Source of the DNA: Candidatus Galacturonatibacter soehngenii
GTDB taxonomy: Bacteria; Bacillota; Clostridia; Lachnospirales; Lachnospiraceae
NCBI RefSeq assembly: GCF_008830185.1
Contig: NZ_WAGX01000005.1
Location: 62,001-126,000 of the forward strand
Direction of reading: 5' to 3'
Length of the DNA stretch: 64,000 nt
Under the pieces are notes generated by a model. That model saw nothing but the letters and a program-made list of their open reading frames with translations, did not search any database and was not told the origin of the DNA. Positions 45,603 to 55,302 of this stretch are shown piece after piece (within the stretch, counting starts at the first letter, position 1; every line of letters begins with the position of its first letter). The position numbers and the translations under genes were made by a program.

Positions 45603-47030
45603 TTACTCGTAATTTAAAAGGTTATATTCTTCAATTGCTCGATTAATATCTGTTGCCATTTTAGCTACTGCCTCTTCCTCGTTATGCAGGCCATTTATCA
45701 TATTTTCAATTTCAGTTTCAACGATTTGTCTTGCCTCTGGAAAAACACTTAAAAGGGCTCCTGCGCAAGAAGGTGAAGAATCATGTAATTGATCAATTGC
45801 AGTCATAAATTGAGGGTATTTTTCAATATTATCTTTAAAAACTTGTTCTTCTTGAGCCTTTGTTGTAATCGGGAAATACCCTGTTTGCGCATTCCAATAT
45901 GCCTGTGATTGAGGAGAAACTAAGAATTTTATAAACTCCCAAGTAGCCATCTTTTTGGCATCATCTTGATTATTAAGAGCCCATAAAGAACCACCGCCTA
46001 TGGATACACCGCCTTTATCCGTATCCTTTATCTTAGGAAAATATGCTGTCCCCACTTCAAAGGCTCCATCTACGTCTGTTAAAATCTGCTTTAAGGATGC
46101 CGTAGAACCAAGAGTCATAGCTGCCTTTCCTGCACTAAATTCTGTAATGGCATTATCTCCACCCCGCCCTACATTAGGGGCATAACCTTTCTCTGCTAAA
46201 GCTTTCCACGCTTTTACTATATTTAGCGCACCTCCATTGAAATCAAATTCTACAGAAGTTGCTGCATCGCTTCTACCGTTATCATTGTTTACATAATTTA
46301 ATTGCTGTTTGCAAATAAACTGTTCAAAAAACCAACCATATATGCCAAGAGCAATCGCCTCAGAAGCACCACCTTCCTTCATTAGTTGACTTGAAATTGA
46401 CTCTATTTCAGAAAAGCTCGTTGGAATACTTGTGATTCCTGCCTTATCAAATATTGCCTTGTTGTAATATAGAATTGGTGTGGAGGAATTAAATGGCATA
46501 GAGTACAGCTTATTATCAATGGTATAATACGCTGCGATATTTGGTTCAATCTGCGTTATGTCATAGCTATCTGCATCAATTAATTCTTGCATTGGTACTA
46601 CCCACCCGGAATCAATCATAAAACGTGTTCCTATATCGTAGATTTGTACCAGATCTGCTCCCATATTTCCTATCTGAGCACTTTTTAGTTTGTTAATTGC
46701 ATCATCATAGCTTCCTTGATATTCAGCCAAAACGGTAATACCATTTGTATTCTCCTCATTGAATTTATCTACTAGAAACTGTATTGCCTCACCATTGACG
46801 CCCCCCATAGAATGCCAAAAAGTAATGGTTGCCTCTTTTGTACCTGCGGATGTAGATTGTGATTGATTACTCTCTAGCGTTTTCTCAGCTTCTAAGTTTG
46901 TTGAAGTTGTTGCGACTGACTCCTTTACATCCGCTTCTGTCGTTTTGGTGCCTGCTTCACTACTACATCCTGCTAATACTCCTAATAGCATCGTAGTACT
47001 TAATAACAATGATCCAATTCTTTTTTTCAT
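45603..47030 (-). CDS. ugpB: Glycerol-3-phosphate-type ABC transporter binding lipoprotein
   Basis: The 475-residue protein has a lipoprotein signal with lipobox VLAGC, followed by a Ser/Thr-rich linker. The mature part resembles UgpB: ITFWHSMGGVNGEAIQFLVDKFNEEN, LVQIYDIGTRFMIDSGWVVP and FNSSTPILYYNKAIFDKAG. The substrate is probably glycerol-3-phosphate or a glycerophosphodiester, supported by the downstream phosphodiesterase and the Pho box at the operon start. Other oligosaccharide substrates are not excluded. Confidence 0.85.
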   Translation of the reverse strand: MKKRIGSLLLSTTMLLGVLAGCSSEAGTKTTEADVKESVATTSTNLEAEKTLESNQSQSTSAGTKEATITFWHSMGGVNGEAIQFLVDKFNEENTNGITVLAEYQGSYDDAINKLKSAQIGNMGADLVQIYDIGTRFMIDSGWVVPMQELIDADSYDITQIEPNIAAYYTIDNKLYSMPFNSSTPILYYNKAIFDKAGITSIPTSFSEIESISSQLMKEGGASEAIALGIYGWFFEQFICKQQLNYVNNDNGRSDAATSVEFDFNGGALNIVKAWKALAEKGYAPNVGRGGDNAITEFSAGKAAMTLGSTASLKQILTDVDGAFEVGTAYFPKIKDTDKGGVSIGGGSLWALNNQDDAKKMATWEFIKFLVSPQSQAYWNAQTGYFPITTKAQEEQVFKDNIEKYPQFMTAIDQLHDSSPSCAGALLSVFPEARQIVETEIENMINGLHNEEEAVAKMATDINRAIEEYNLLNYE

Positions 47031-47143
47031 CTTATCTCCTCTTTCTTTCCTTATTCATAACAAGTAAAACATCATGCTGTTTCATCTTGTTTGTATGAAA
47101 ACGGAGTTTACTCCGTTGATACAACAAAAATACATTTTTCTTT

Positions 47144-48055
47144 CTATCCTTTTACTGCTCCTGAAAACATCCCCCGAACTAGTTGCTTTTGCCCTACTAT
47201 AAAGATAGTTATGGAAGGTAAGATAATCATAACAACGCCTGCAATCATCATAGTTATGGATTGAGAATCCACGCTATCTAACATACTAATACCAATTTGC
47301 ACCGTTCGCATCTGATTATTTCCCGTGACCAGTAACGGCCACATGTACATGTTCCATGCATTGATAAAGGTATACACTGCCATTGCTCCAATGGCTGATT
47401 TCGTAAGTGGTAAAAGTATTCTTACGATAAACCTGATGTTGCTACAACCATCCAACTTAGCTGCTTCATACAAGGACATGGGAAAGGTCATGTAAAACTG
47501 TCGAAATAAAAAGATGCCCATTGCTGAAGTCAAATATGGAATGATTAATACTTTATAAGAATTGAGCCATCCAAAACTACTTACGGTTAAATAATTTGAA
47601 ATTATGGTTGCTTCACCTGGAACCATCATGGTAGCCATAACCAACATAAAAATCACCTTTTTCCCTTTAAACTCTTGAAAAGAAAAGGTAAAGGCTGCAA
47701 ATGAACAAGAAATCATTTGTCCAAAAGTAATGCTTAATGCAACCAGAAAGGAATTTAATACAAATCTAGCCAACGGTATTTTTGTAAGTGCCTGTTTGAA
47801 ATTTTCCAATGTAGGATTCTTCGCAATTAAATTAAACTCAGTAGAGAAAACTTCACCAGAAGGCATGATGGCAAGGCTCATGGCATAAAAGAGTGGAAAT
47901 AATATAATGAGTGCTACCGTTACATTTAAAAATAATAAACTTATTTGTTTGATTGTTTTTCTCCTCTTTGCTCTTTGATTCATATCAATACGAAGCTTAT
48001 CGAGTTGTTCTATGGTAATCTTATTTGGTGACAGTCTTTGTATTTCTTCCATCAA
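47144..48055 (-). CDS. ugpE: ABC transporter permease (UgpE-like)
   Basis: The 303-residue protein has six membrane segments and the inner-membrane loop EAAKLDGCSNIRFIVRILLPLTKSA of the MalG/UgpE type. A hydrophilic N-terminal extension of about 35 residues precedes the first membrane segment. Its start overlaps the end of ugpA by four bases. Confidence 0.88.
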   Translation of the reverse strand: MMEEIQRLSPNKITIEQLDKLRIDMNQRAKRRKTIKQISLLFLNVTVALIILFPLFYAMSLAIMPSGEVFSTEFNLIAKNPTLENFKQALTKIPLARFVLNSFLVALSITFGQMISCSFAAFTFSFQEFKGKKVIFMLVMATMMVPGEATIISNYLTVSSFGWLNSYKVLIIPYLTSAMGIFLFRQFYMTFPMSLYEAAKLDGCSNIRFIVRILLPLTKSAIGAMAVYTFINAWNMYMWPLLVTGNNQMRTVQIGISMLDSVDSQSITMMIAGVVMIILPSITIFIVGQKQLVRGMFSGAVKG

Positions 48056-48918
48056 TAACTCACCCCTCTTTTTTCCAGACGAAACATCAATAATGTAAGC
48101 GTCATAATAATAATAAATAATAAAACCGATTGTGCCGCCGCACTTCCGAAGCGAAAATTAAAAAAGGCATCACGATAAATAGAATACACAATTAAATTAG
48201 TAGACTCCCCTGGTCCTCCTTGTGTTAATATCTTAACCTGCCCAAACGATTGAAAGGCTTGTATAATATTTACAACCAAGGTATAAAACAAAATGGGACT
48301 TAATCCAGGAAGCGTTAATCTCCTAAACTTTTGCCATTCATTTGCTCCATCAACAGAAGCTCGTTCATAAATCGTTTCATCTATATTACTAAGTCCTGCT
48401 GAAAAATAAAGAAAATTAATACCGCTGTTTAACCATGCAGTTAATAAAGCGACACATATCAAGGCATACTTTGGATCATTAATCCAATTAACATTAAGCC
48501 GTAATAGCTTATTCATGATTCCCACCGAAGGGTTCAGCATTATCTTAAATACAATTGCAGCGGAACTTGAAGCGATTGCCATAGGAAGTGCATAGGCTGT
48601 ACTAAAGAAGCGAATTCCTGGTAAGCTTTTATTGCAAAGCATGGCAGCCAATAAACCGATTAACATACTTACACAAACTGAAATCAAAACAAATATAATC
48701 GTTACCACAATGCTGTTGTAAAAGGACTTTGATTGGAATAGCTCCATATAATTTCCAAGGCCTACAAAGAGTTTCGCCTGTCCCATCTTATTTGTTTTAT
48801 ACAAGCTCAAATAAATGGTTTTAAAAAAAGGAAAAAATAAAAAAATTCCAAATATTAATAGCGATGGTACTAGATAGGTATAAGGTGCAAAAAACTTTAC
48901 AATTCTATTTTTCATCAT
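48052..48918 (-). CDS. ugpA: ABC transporter permease (UgpA-like)
   Basis: The 288-residue protein has six membrane segments and the loop ERASVDGANEWQKFRRLTLPGLSPI of the MalF/UgpA type. It pairs with the downstream permease. It lies 13 bases after the ATPase gene. Confidence 0.88.
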   Translation of the reverse strand: MMKNRIVKFFAPYTYLVPSLLIFGIFLFFPFFKTIYLSLYKTNKMGQAKLFVGLGNYMELFQSKSFYNSIVVTIIFVLISVCVSMLIGLLAAMLCNKSLPGIRFFSTAYALPMAIASSSAAIVFKIMLNPSVGIMNKLLRLNVNWINDPKYALICVALLTAWLNSGINFLYFSAGLSNIDETIYERASVDGANEWQKFRRLTLPGLSPILFYTLVVNIIQAFQSFGQVKILTQGGPGESTNLIVYSIYRDAFFNFRFGSAAAQSVLLFIIIMTLTLLMFRLEKRGVSY

Positions 48919-48931
48919 GAATCCCCTTTAT

Positions 48932-50068
48932 TCATTTACTACTTCTTGTATTCTTATTCTCATATAAAATATTTTCTTGTGTATTGGCATCAAATAAATG
49001 GAGCTTTTCTTGATTGAATCTTATTTGCATTGCTTCATTTAGTATAATTTCATCCTCTGTGTCAACACAAACAAGATAGTTTTTCTCACCAATATCAAAA
49101 TATACATTTGCTTGTGCTCCAAGAATTTCTCTTCTATTTGGATAAATAGTAAACGTATCAGCATGTTTATACTCTTTATCTGCAATAATCTCTATATCAT
49201 TTGGTCGGATACCAATGATTACCTTTTCATTGACATAACCTTTTGCATAAAGAGTGTGATTTAGTATGTCATTTAATTTTATTTTCTTATAGTTAAATTC
49301 AAGATAAAGTCTTCTATTTTTTGTCGTTACCTCTGCTTCAATAAAGTTCATAGTTGGTGTCCCAATGAAACCTGCTACAAACAAGTTACGAGGATTCTCA
49401 TAAAGTATTTTGGGACTTGCAATTTGCTGTATCATACCATCCTTCATGACAACTATTTTGGTTCCTAGTGTCATTGCTTCTGTCTGATCGTGCGTTACAT
49501 ATATAATAGTAGTGCTTAATTCTTTATGTAATTTAGCAAGTTCTACTCTCATTTGCCCTCTAAGCTTTGCATCGAGATTTGATAACGGTTCATCCATTAA
49601 AAATATGTTTGGCTGCCTTATTATCGCACTTCCTATTGCAACTCTTTGTTTTTGTCCGCCAGATAATGCGTTTGGCTTTCTCCATAGAAGGTCTTCAATT
49701 TGTAATAAGCTTGCAGTTTCTCTTACTTTCTTATGGATCTCTTTTTTGGGTACATTTCTTATCTGAAGTGAAAAGGCCAAATTATCATATACTGTCATGT
49801 AAGGATAGAGTGCATAGTTTTGAAATACCATAGCTAAATTACGATCTTTACTTTCAATAAAGTTAATCAACTTCCCATCCATCCAAAGCTCACCTTGCGA
49901 TATTTCTTCCAAGCCTGCAATCATTCTCAAAGTAGTTGACTTACCACAACCAGATGGACCTACAAATATTACAAATTCTTTATCCTTTATTTCGAGATTA
50001 AAATCTCTAACTGCAGATATTTCATTGTCATAAATCTTGCTTACATTTTTTAGTAGTAACTTTGACAT
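48932..50068 (-). CDS. ugpC: ABC transporter ATP-binding protein (UgpC/MalK type)
   Basis: The 378-residue ATPase has Walker [10 protein letters not shown] at residues 37-45, signature LSGGQKQR near residue 136, Walker B FLMDEPLSNLD and the switch His in YVTHDQTEA. The C-terminal TOBE-like domain of about 130 residues (VIGIRPNDIEI, GAQANVYFDIG) marks the MalK/UgpC class, which can interact with regulators. It is the first gene of the operon, behind the Pho box. Confidence 0.92.
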   Translation of the reverse strand: MSKLLLKNVSKIYDNEISAVRDFNLEIKDKEFVIFVGPSGCGKSTTLRMIAGLEEISQGELWMDGKLINFIESKDRNLAMVFQNYALYPYMTVYDNLAFSLQIRNVPKKEIHKKVRETASLLQIEDLLWRKPNALSGGQKQRVAIGSAIIRQPNIFLMDEPLSNLDAKLRGQMRVELAKLHKELSTTIIYVTHDQTEAMTLGTKIVVMKDGMIQQIASPKILYENPRNLFVAGFIGTPTMNFIEAEVTTKNRRLYLEFNYKKIKLNDILNHTLYAKGYVNEKVIIGIRPNDIEIIADKEYKHADTFTIYPNRREILGAQANVYFDIGEKNYLVCVDTEDEIILNEAMQIRFNQEKLHLFDANTQENILYENKNTRSSK

Positions 50069-50134
50069 CTCATTCTCCTAATTCCTTTCCTATATTTACT
50101 AAATTTATTCTATCTTAATTAGGAATTTCTATCT

Positions 50135-50172
50135 ATCATAGGAGCGTTAATTGTTCGTTAATAACTTGTTAA
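50135..50172 (-). promoter_or_regulatory. Pho box and -10 box upstream of the ugp operon
   Basis: On the minus strand, 50172-50145 reads TTAACA-5-TTAACG-5-TTAACG, three hexamers at exact 11-base period. TATGAT at 50140-50135 follows four bases later and could be the -10 box. The layout matches promoters activated by phosphorylated PhoP. Confidence 0.78.
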
Positions 50173-50316
50173 GCCGATACTTTTCCTATTTGAATAATCA
50201 GTTGACAAATGTATTTCTTTTCTTTAATATGTAGGGTACAGTTTTTTTAAGTTATTTTTGAAAAATATTGTCTGTTATTGTACTGCAGGTAGAGAAAACT
50301 TTTAAGGAGGAGCAAG

Positions 50317-50793
50317 ATGTTTCGTACGATGAGAAGATTTAAGCAAGCTGTTTCAGAGGAAGAATGTAAGAAGATATTGACAGAAGAAAAAAGAGGAACC
50401 TTTTCTGTTATTGGAGATGATGGATATCCATATTCACTCCCGATTAATTTTTATTACGATGAAAAAGAGAACCGCATTTACTTTCACGGCGCTAAGCAAG
50501 GCCATAAGGTCGATGCTATAAATAATTGTGATAAGGTTTGCTTCACCATATGGAATACAGGTTTTAAGAAAGAAGGCTGCTGGGAGTGGAATGTTACCAG
50601 TGTCATAGTTTTTGGAAGAGCAAGTCTTATTGAAGACAGAAAAATTACAGAGGACAAATCACGTAAACTGGCGCTAAAATATTACCCAACCAAGGAAGAG
50701 GTCGAAAAAGAAATAGCTCTTGCTATTGATAGAGTACAGCTTTTTGCCATTGATATTGAACATATGACTGGTAAATTGGTTAATGAAAAATAA
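50317..50793 (+). CDS. Pyridoxamine 5'-phosphate oxidase-like / NimA-like FMN protein
   Basis: The 158-residue split-barrel protein has GTFSVIGDDGYPYSLPINFYYDEKENRIYFHGAKQGHKVDAI, the pattern of NimA-type nitroimidazole reductases and related FMN-binding proteins. The His in FHGAKQGHK is typical. An AAGGAGGAG site precedes the ATG. It is the only plus-strand gene in this area and shares its upstream region with ugpC. Actual substrate unknown. Confidence 0.88.
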   Translation: MFRTMRRFKQAVSEEECKKILTEEKRGTFSVIGDDGYPYSLPINFYYDEKENRIYFHGAKQGHKVDAINNCDKVCFTIWNTGFKKEGCWEWNVTSVIVFGRASLIEDRKITEDKSRKLALKYYPTKEEVEKEIALAIDRVQLFAIDIEHMTGKLVNEK

Positions 50794-50876
50794 GAGTAAT
50801 TTAACTAATGTATAGCTAATATGATTTATTGCAAAAATTGAGCCTGCTCATTTTAATACGTGTATATTTTCAGTAT

Positions 50877-50903
50877 AAAAAGGAACCATCAAATGGTTCC
50901 TTT
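50877..50903. terminator. Bidirectional terminator
   Basis: AAAGGAACCAT-CAA-ATGGTTCCTTT is a perfect inverted repeat with A and T runs on its two sides. It serves the convergent FMN-protein and metallophosphoesterase genes. Confidence 0.88.
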
Positions 50904-50942
50904 ACACTGTTCTATTCTTACTTTGACTTCTAAATATTTATT

Positions 50943-51491
50943 CTAAAAATCAGCTCCTGAAATATTTCGGTTTCTATTATGAAATTCTTTTATGCTATCC
51001 CATACTTCTTCAATTGATACTGGTCTTCCATCATGGGCATCCACCCCAACTTCATATCGGCGTATCGGCTCAAATGTCGCCTTCTTTCGATGTAGGTGTC
51101 CATGCAAATGGATTCTATCATTGCGATAACCTTCCCACACCTCGATTGGAAAATGAAATAATATAAATTTAGTTTCCTTTATTCTTAATATATAATAAGG
51201 TTGACACCATGCATATAGACTTTTATCAAATTCTGAATCCTCAAGGTATTTATCGTGGTTTCCAATTATTAAATATTTCGTACCATTTAAGCGTTTTAAT
51301 ATTTCGTTTGTTTCACTTGCGTTACCGTCAGAGATATCACCCAACAAATATACCTCATCCTCTGGTGTAACGACTTCGTTCCATTGTTTTATTAAGAACT
51401 CATTTTTTTCTTGTATGGAATCAAATATGCGATTGCCGACCATGGGAACTTGTTTATTATAGAAATGCAAATCAGATGTAAAATAAATCAT
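50943..51491 (-). CDS. Metallophosphoesterase
   Basis: The 182-residue protein starts MIYFTSDLHFYNKQ, with GGAGGG before the ATG at 51491. The calcineurin-type motifs are DLH (residues 7-9), LLGDISDG, IGNHDKY, and the later LFHFP and HLHGHLHRK. It hydrolyses a phosphoester with two metals. It is a small stand-alone enzyme; the substrate is not evident. Confidence 0.92.
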   Translation of the reverse strand: MIYFTSDLHFYNKQVPMVGNRIFDSIQEKNEFLIKQWNEVVTPEDEVYLLGDISDGNASETNEILKRLNGTKYLIIGNHDKYLEDSEFDKSLYAWCQPYYILRIKETKFILFHFPIEVWEGYRNDRIHLHGHLHRKKATFEPIRRYEVGVDAHDGRPVSIEEVWDSIKEFHNRNRNISGADF

Positions 51492-51527
51492 ATCATACCC
51501 TCCATTTAAAAGTTCTTTACAATATAA

Positions 51528-51567
51528 AATAGACAAAGTACACTTTACTAGTATTACTTTGTCTATT
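51528..51567 (-). terminator. Terminator of the DUF4914 gene
   Basis: AATAGACAAAGTA and TACTTTGTCTATT form a 13-bp perfect stem, with TTATATT following on the minus strand. It lies about 70 bases after the DUF4914 stop. Confidence 0.8.
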
Positions 51568-51637
51568 TATAGTTAGAGTTCATGCTTTGATAACGTTCAA
51601 GAAACTCGTTTGAATCTCTTTGAAACGTTAAGTAACA

Positions 51638-53512
51638 TTAATATCTCATTGGTATTAAATCAACGTAATCTTGAACTGATGCATTATTATTAAACAATTC
51701 AATAATTTGTCTTCCAAGTGGATTAAGTTCTGGCGTATTGTATTTATCCAATTCCTTTTTAAAGAAATCTGATAAAATCTTAGCACCTGCATCATAACCT
51801 TCAATTCCAATTTCTTGTTGTCTTTCAGGTTGCAAAAATGCTTTACCAATGTGCTGTCCATCAATCTTAAGTGAATCTAAGCCATAACCTAATAAAGAGC
51901 ATCTAGATTCTATTAAATGTTCCTGTCTAAACTTAGCACTTCCTCGACGGGCAATGTATTCTCTGGCAATCCATTGTGGAACAAATCCCACTTCATATAC
52001 ACCTACATGCTGATTTGGGATAAGTACGTATCTTGTATTAGGCGAATTAACGATTTGCTCTAATAAAAGGTTTGCTTGTGTAACCATTTTTCCTGTTGCA
52101 AATGGCCAGTAGGAACCAACACCTTCACTCTTCATCTCTGAAGAATCTATAATACTTGGATTATTAAATCCGCGTGGTGCTACCAATCTCCATAACCATG
52201 CAAGTGCTGGTGGAAGAATATGAACCAAACCTAGAATACCGTAAGATGGATGTTCTTTGGTACACGCTGGTGTACGAACTCCAAAACTTCTGATATCTAC
52301 TTCTACAGAGTCTGATATTACATTATCCATAAGGCGTCTTGGCAATATAACTCTAGGATTAGGGCATGGCTTACCAGTTGAGTCCATGGTATGTTCCCAA
52401 ACAAGACATGTAGAGTTTGGTGTCGCTTGCAAATTCAAAAAGATTAGTGGCTCTTCTGGTTGAGTAAATATTTTTTCTAATTGAGGTGCACTACCATATT
52501 TCGTAATATTATCTACTCTTAAAAACCAGCCTGCTTCTGCATCTCTTACTACTAATTTTTTACTTTCATTTTGCATTGCAGTATGACACAATGCCATGTC
52601 ATCTGTCACTGGTAAAAGATCACAAGAATCAGTAAATTCAAGATAATGTTTTTCACCTGTTACAGAGTTTAGACCAAGAACAACTCTTCCATCCATTTCT
52701 CGATGCATGTGTTCGATCATTTCACTCTTTCCACCACCTGAAGCACCTTCATGCATAATTACGATTTCATTGTCATAAGGAGTGATTACTTTAACCGTAG
52801 AAGCATGCGCTGTTACCCAGCCTTCTTGTTCTCCTATGTCTAATAGCACCGCATAGATACCCTTTTTCGCACTTGGACCTGGATATAAATTATAAGAATA
52901 TACTTCATGCATCTCAACACGGTTATGTACAACAACCTGTTTTCCTTCAAAATGAGTGTGTCTAAATGGAGGCGCTAAAAAAACAACCGCTTTTGCATCA
53001 AATTCCCAATCAATTTCATCAATATTTAAAAAGTCCTGTAAATCTGCAAGACCTGCTGCAAAAAATCCAGCGTTAATCGGAGCAATTACAATTGAATCAT
53101 AACCATATTCCAAGCCTCCAGATTTAAATGGAAAGAAAATTAATTCTTGCTCTTTTAACCAGGTAAATGTGTCTTGTCGTAATTCCTCAAAGTCTTTTCC
53201 ATATATATCAGAATACTTTGGCTTATCGGTTGGCTTTTGATCAGCAATTACCATCGAATTTGGATCACGTCTTCTCATGTAATCCTCGTAATAATTTACT
53301 ACTACGCCGTTCTTACATTTCACTACAGTAGCTTCTTTTACATTTCCTATTCCTGGCACATCATAACAAACATCAAAAGTAGTATTATTGCCATTTCCCA
53401 TAGCTAATTCAATTAATTCTTCTCTGGTTCTTGGTACAGTTACTCCCTTGGAATTATTCAAGATATCAAGAATATAATTAGGAAGGTTTAATTTTTCAGT
53501 TACTGTTCTCAT
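51638..53512 (-). CDS. DUF4914 family protein (PEP carboxykinase-like P-loop)
   Basis: The 624-residue cytoplasmic protein matches the DUF4914 family. A P-loop of PEPCK/HPr-kinase type, HEGASGGGKSEM, is near residues 250-262, with a conserved DDMALCHTAM region after it. PEPCK-fold kinases and carboxykinases share this loop, so phosphotransfer using ATP or GTP is likely, but no substrate is known to me. It has its own terminator and lies next to rhamnulokinase. It is not a standard PEP carboxykinase: overall length and other motifs differ. Confidence 0.85.
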   Translation of the reverse strand: MRTVTEKLNLPNYILDILNNSKGVTVPRTREELIELAMGNGNNTTFDVCYDVPGIGNVKEATVVKCKNGVVVNYYEDYMRRRDPNSMVIADQKPTDKPKYSDIYGKDFEELRQDTFTWLKEQELIFFPFKSGGLEYGYDSIVIAPINAGFFAAGLADLQDFLNIDEIDWEFDAKAVVFLAPPFRHTHFEGKQVVVHNRVEMHEVYSYNLYPGPSAKKGIYAVLLDIGEQEGWVTAHASTVKVITPYDNEIVIMHEGASGGGKSEMIEHMHREMDGRVVLGLNSVTGEKHYLEFTDSCDLLPVTDDMALCHTAMQNESKKLVVRDAEAGWFLRVDNITKYGSAPQLEKIFTQPEEPLIFLNLQATPNSTCLVWEHTMDSTGKPCPNPRVILPRRLMDNVISDSVEVDIRSFGVRTPACTKEHPSYGILGLVHILPPALAWLWRLVAPRGFNNPSIIDSSEMKSEGVGSYWPFATGKMVTQANLLLEQIVNSPNTRYVLIPNQHVGVYEVGFVPQWIAREYIARRGSAKFRQEHLIESRCSLLGYGLDSLKIDGQHIGKAFLQPERQQEIGIEGYDAGAKILSDFFKKELDKYNTPELNPLGRQIIELFNNNASVQDYVDLIPMRY

Positions 53513-53846
53513 CTTTACCTCACAATCATTTTTGATTAAATGAATGAAACTTGCTTATTCATTTAACATACTTTGCTTCATTACCAACTTTATTTATCAG
53601 TTCCATACATATTAATATTTACTTGACTTATTGCTTACGCATACCATTTATTTTAACTGATTTTATTCCAATTGTCAACCCAAATTCTTTCACAGAAAGA
53701 CAAATTTCTTTCTACCGAAGACACATTGTTATTTATTTAATTATTTTCCTTCCTTTTACATAATTAAATTGTTTCAAGATTTTCATTATGTAAAAGACAT
53801 GAAATGCTTGAAACACTTCATGTCCTCTAATTTTTTACTCATTCTA
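53513..53846. other. Intergenic region between DUF4914 and rhaB
   Basis: This 334-base AT-rich stretch holds the rhaB terminator (53796-53824) and, presumably, the promoter of the DUF4914 gene. I see no gene: short frames on the plus strand have no ribosome binding site or family resemblance. Confidence 0.55.
53796..53824 (-). terminator. Terminator of rhaB
   Basis: GACATGAA and TTCATGTC form an 8-bp stem with a 13-base loop, followed by four T on the minus strand, about 25 bases after the rhaB stop. Confidence 0.75.
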
Positions 53847-55271
53847 TTAACTTGGCATATGAACCTTTTGCTCAAAAGATGCCTTAATTATCTTACGTCC
53901 TTCTTCGAGCGAAGAAATGGCTCCAACTGCTTTCAACTGCATCACAACATTGCCAAGAACAGAGCCTTCAATTGGACCTGCTACTACTTTCTTTCCTGTA
54001 GCATTCGCTGTTAATTCACATAACAACTGGTCTTGAATACCTCCTCCAACCATATTAATACAAGGAATTGACTTTCCTGTTATTACTTCGAGGTTTTTAA
54101 CTGTAGTCTTATATTCATTGGTAAGTCCATTATAAATGGCCATAGCAATTTCTCCAAGGCCTTCTGGCTTTCCTTGTCCATTTTCTTCACAATAAGCTAT
54201 TACTTCATTCATCATATTATAAGGAGCTGTAAATCTTTGATCATTTGGATCAATGATAAAATCTTTTCTCTTTGCTTCTCTAGAAGCTTTGATAATATCA
54301 GGAAATGATACTTCTGCTTCAAATTCACACCAATTTCTTCTAAGATTTTGCATAATCCAAAGGCCATTAATATTCTTTAATAAGCGAATCTTACCTTCTA
54401 CGCCACCTTCATTGGTGTAGTTATACTGATAGGATTCCTCTGTTAAAACAGGTTCGTCTATTTCCATTCCAAGCAATGACCATGTTCCACAGCTTAAAAA
54501 GGCTGCATTTTCTTCTTCAAATGGGGTTCCAGCAACAGCAGATGCAGTGTCGTGGCTTCCAACAGCTATTACTTTTACACCAGTAAGTCCTGTTTCTTTT
54601 ACTACTTCATCTATCAACTCGCCAACTATGCTACCAGGTTTTATCATTTCACAGAATAAATCTGTTCTAAGCCCTAACTTCTTAATTAAATCAAGATCCC
54701 AGAATCTTTCTTTGGCATCTAGTAGTTGGCCAGTACTTGCATTTGTATATTCGTTATACATCTTACCAGTCAAAAAGTAATTAAATAAGTCAGGCATCAT
54801 TAAAAATTTATCCGCTTTTTCATAAATATCAGGACGCATCTTTTTATCTGCATAAAACTGAAAAATAGTATTAAAGTTCATAAATTGAATTCCAGTAGAA
54901 GCATATACTTCCTTTAAAGGAACAATTTTATCAACTTCTTCAATTACACCAATGGTTCGATCATCTCGATAATTAACAGGATTACCAATCAAATTACCAT
55001 CTTTATCAATTAAGCCATAGTCAACTCCCCATGTATCGATTGCAAGGCTAGTAATCGGAATCTTTTTGGAGGCAGCTTTTTTTAAACCTGTCTTTAATTC
55101 ATGGTATAGACGAAATGTATCCCAATAAAAGTTTTTACCGATTCTTACTGGATCATTTGTAAATCTATGTATCTCCTCCAGTTCAATCTTACTTCCATCA
55201 TACTTACTTAGAATAAGTCTTCCACTTGATGCTCCAAAATCAAAAGCTAAATTGTAAATTGGTGTATTCAT
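53847..55271 (-). CDS. rhaB: Rhamnulokinase
   Basis: The 474-residue protein belongs to the FGGY kinases: N-terminal FDFGASSGRLILSKYDGSKIELEEIHRF, SLAIDTWGVDYGLID, and C-terminal VGGGIQDQLLCELTANATGK. The pattern is closest to RhaB, which phosphorylates L-rhamnulose to rhamnulose-1-phosphate; fuculokinase is an alternative. Aldolase cleavage of this product gives lactaldehyde and then 1,2-propanediol, the substrate of the microcompartment pathway to the right. It lies 31 bases after the DeoR gene. Confidence 0.9.
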   Translation of the reverse strand: MNTPIYNLAFDFGASSGRLILSKYDGSKIELEEIHRFTNDPVRIGKNFYWDTFRLYHELKTGLKKAASKKIPITSLAIDTWGVDYGLIDKDGNLIGNPVNYRDDRTIGVIEEVDKIVPLKEVYASTGIQFMNFNTIFQFYADKKMRPDIYEKADKFLMMPDLFNYFLTGKMYNEYTNASTGQLLDAKERFWDLDLIKKLGLRTDLFCEMIKPGSIVGELIDEVVKETGLTGVKVIAVGSHDTASAVAGTPFEEENAAFLSCGTWSLLGMEIDEPVLTEESYQYNYTNEGGVEGKIRLLKNINGLWIMQNLRRNWCEFEAEVSFPDIIKASREAKRKDFIIDPNDQRFTAPYNMMNEVIAYCEENGQGKPEGLGEIAMAIYNGLTNEYKTTVKNLEVITGKSIPCINMVGGGIQDQLLCELTANATGKKVVAGPIEGSVLGNVVMQLKAVGAISSLEEGRKIIKASFEQKVHMPS

Positions 55272-55302
55272 ATATCTTCTCCTTTATATAAATAATTAAA
55301 TA

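Noticed and set aside
51638-53512. Calling the DUF4914 gene PEP carboxykinase (pckA)
   Set aside because: Only the P-loop region is similar; other carboxykinase motifs are not recognisable and the length is greater.
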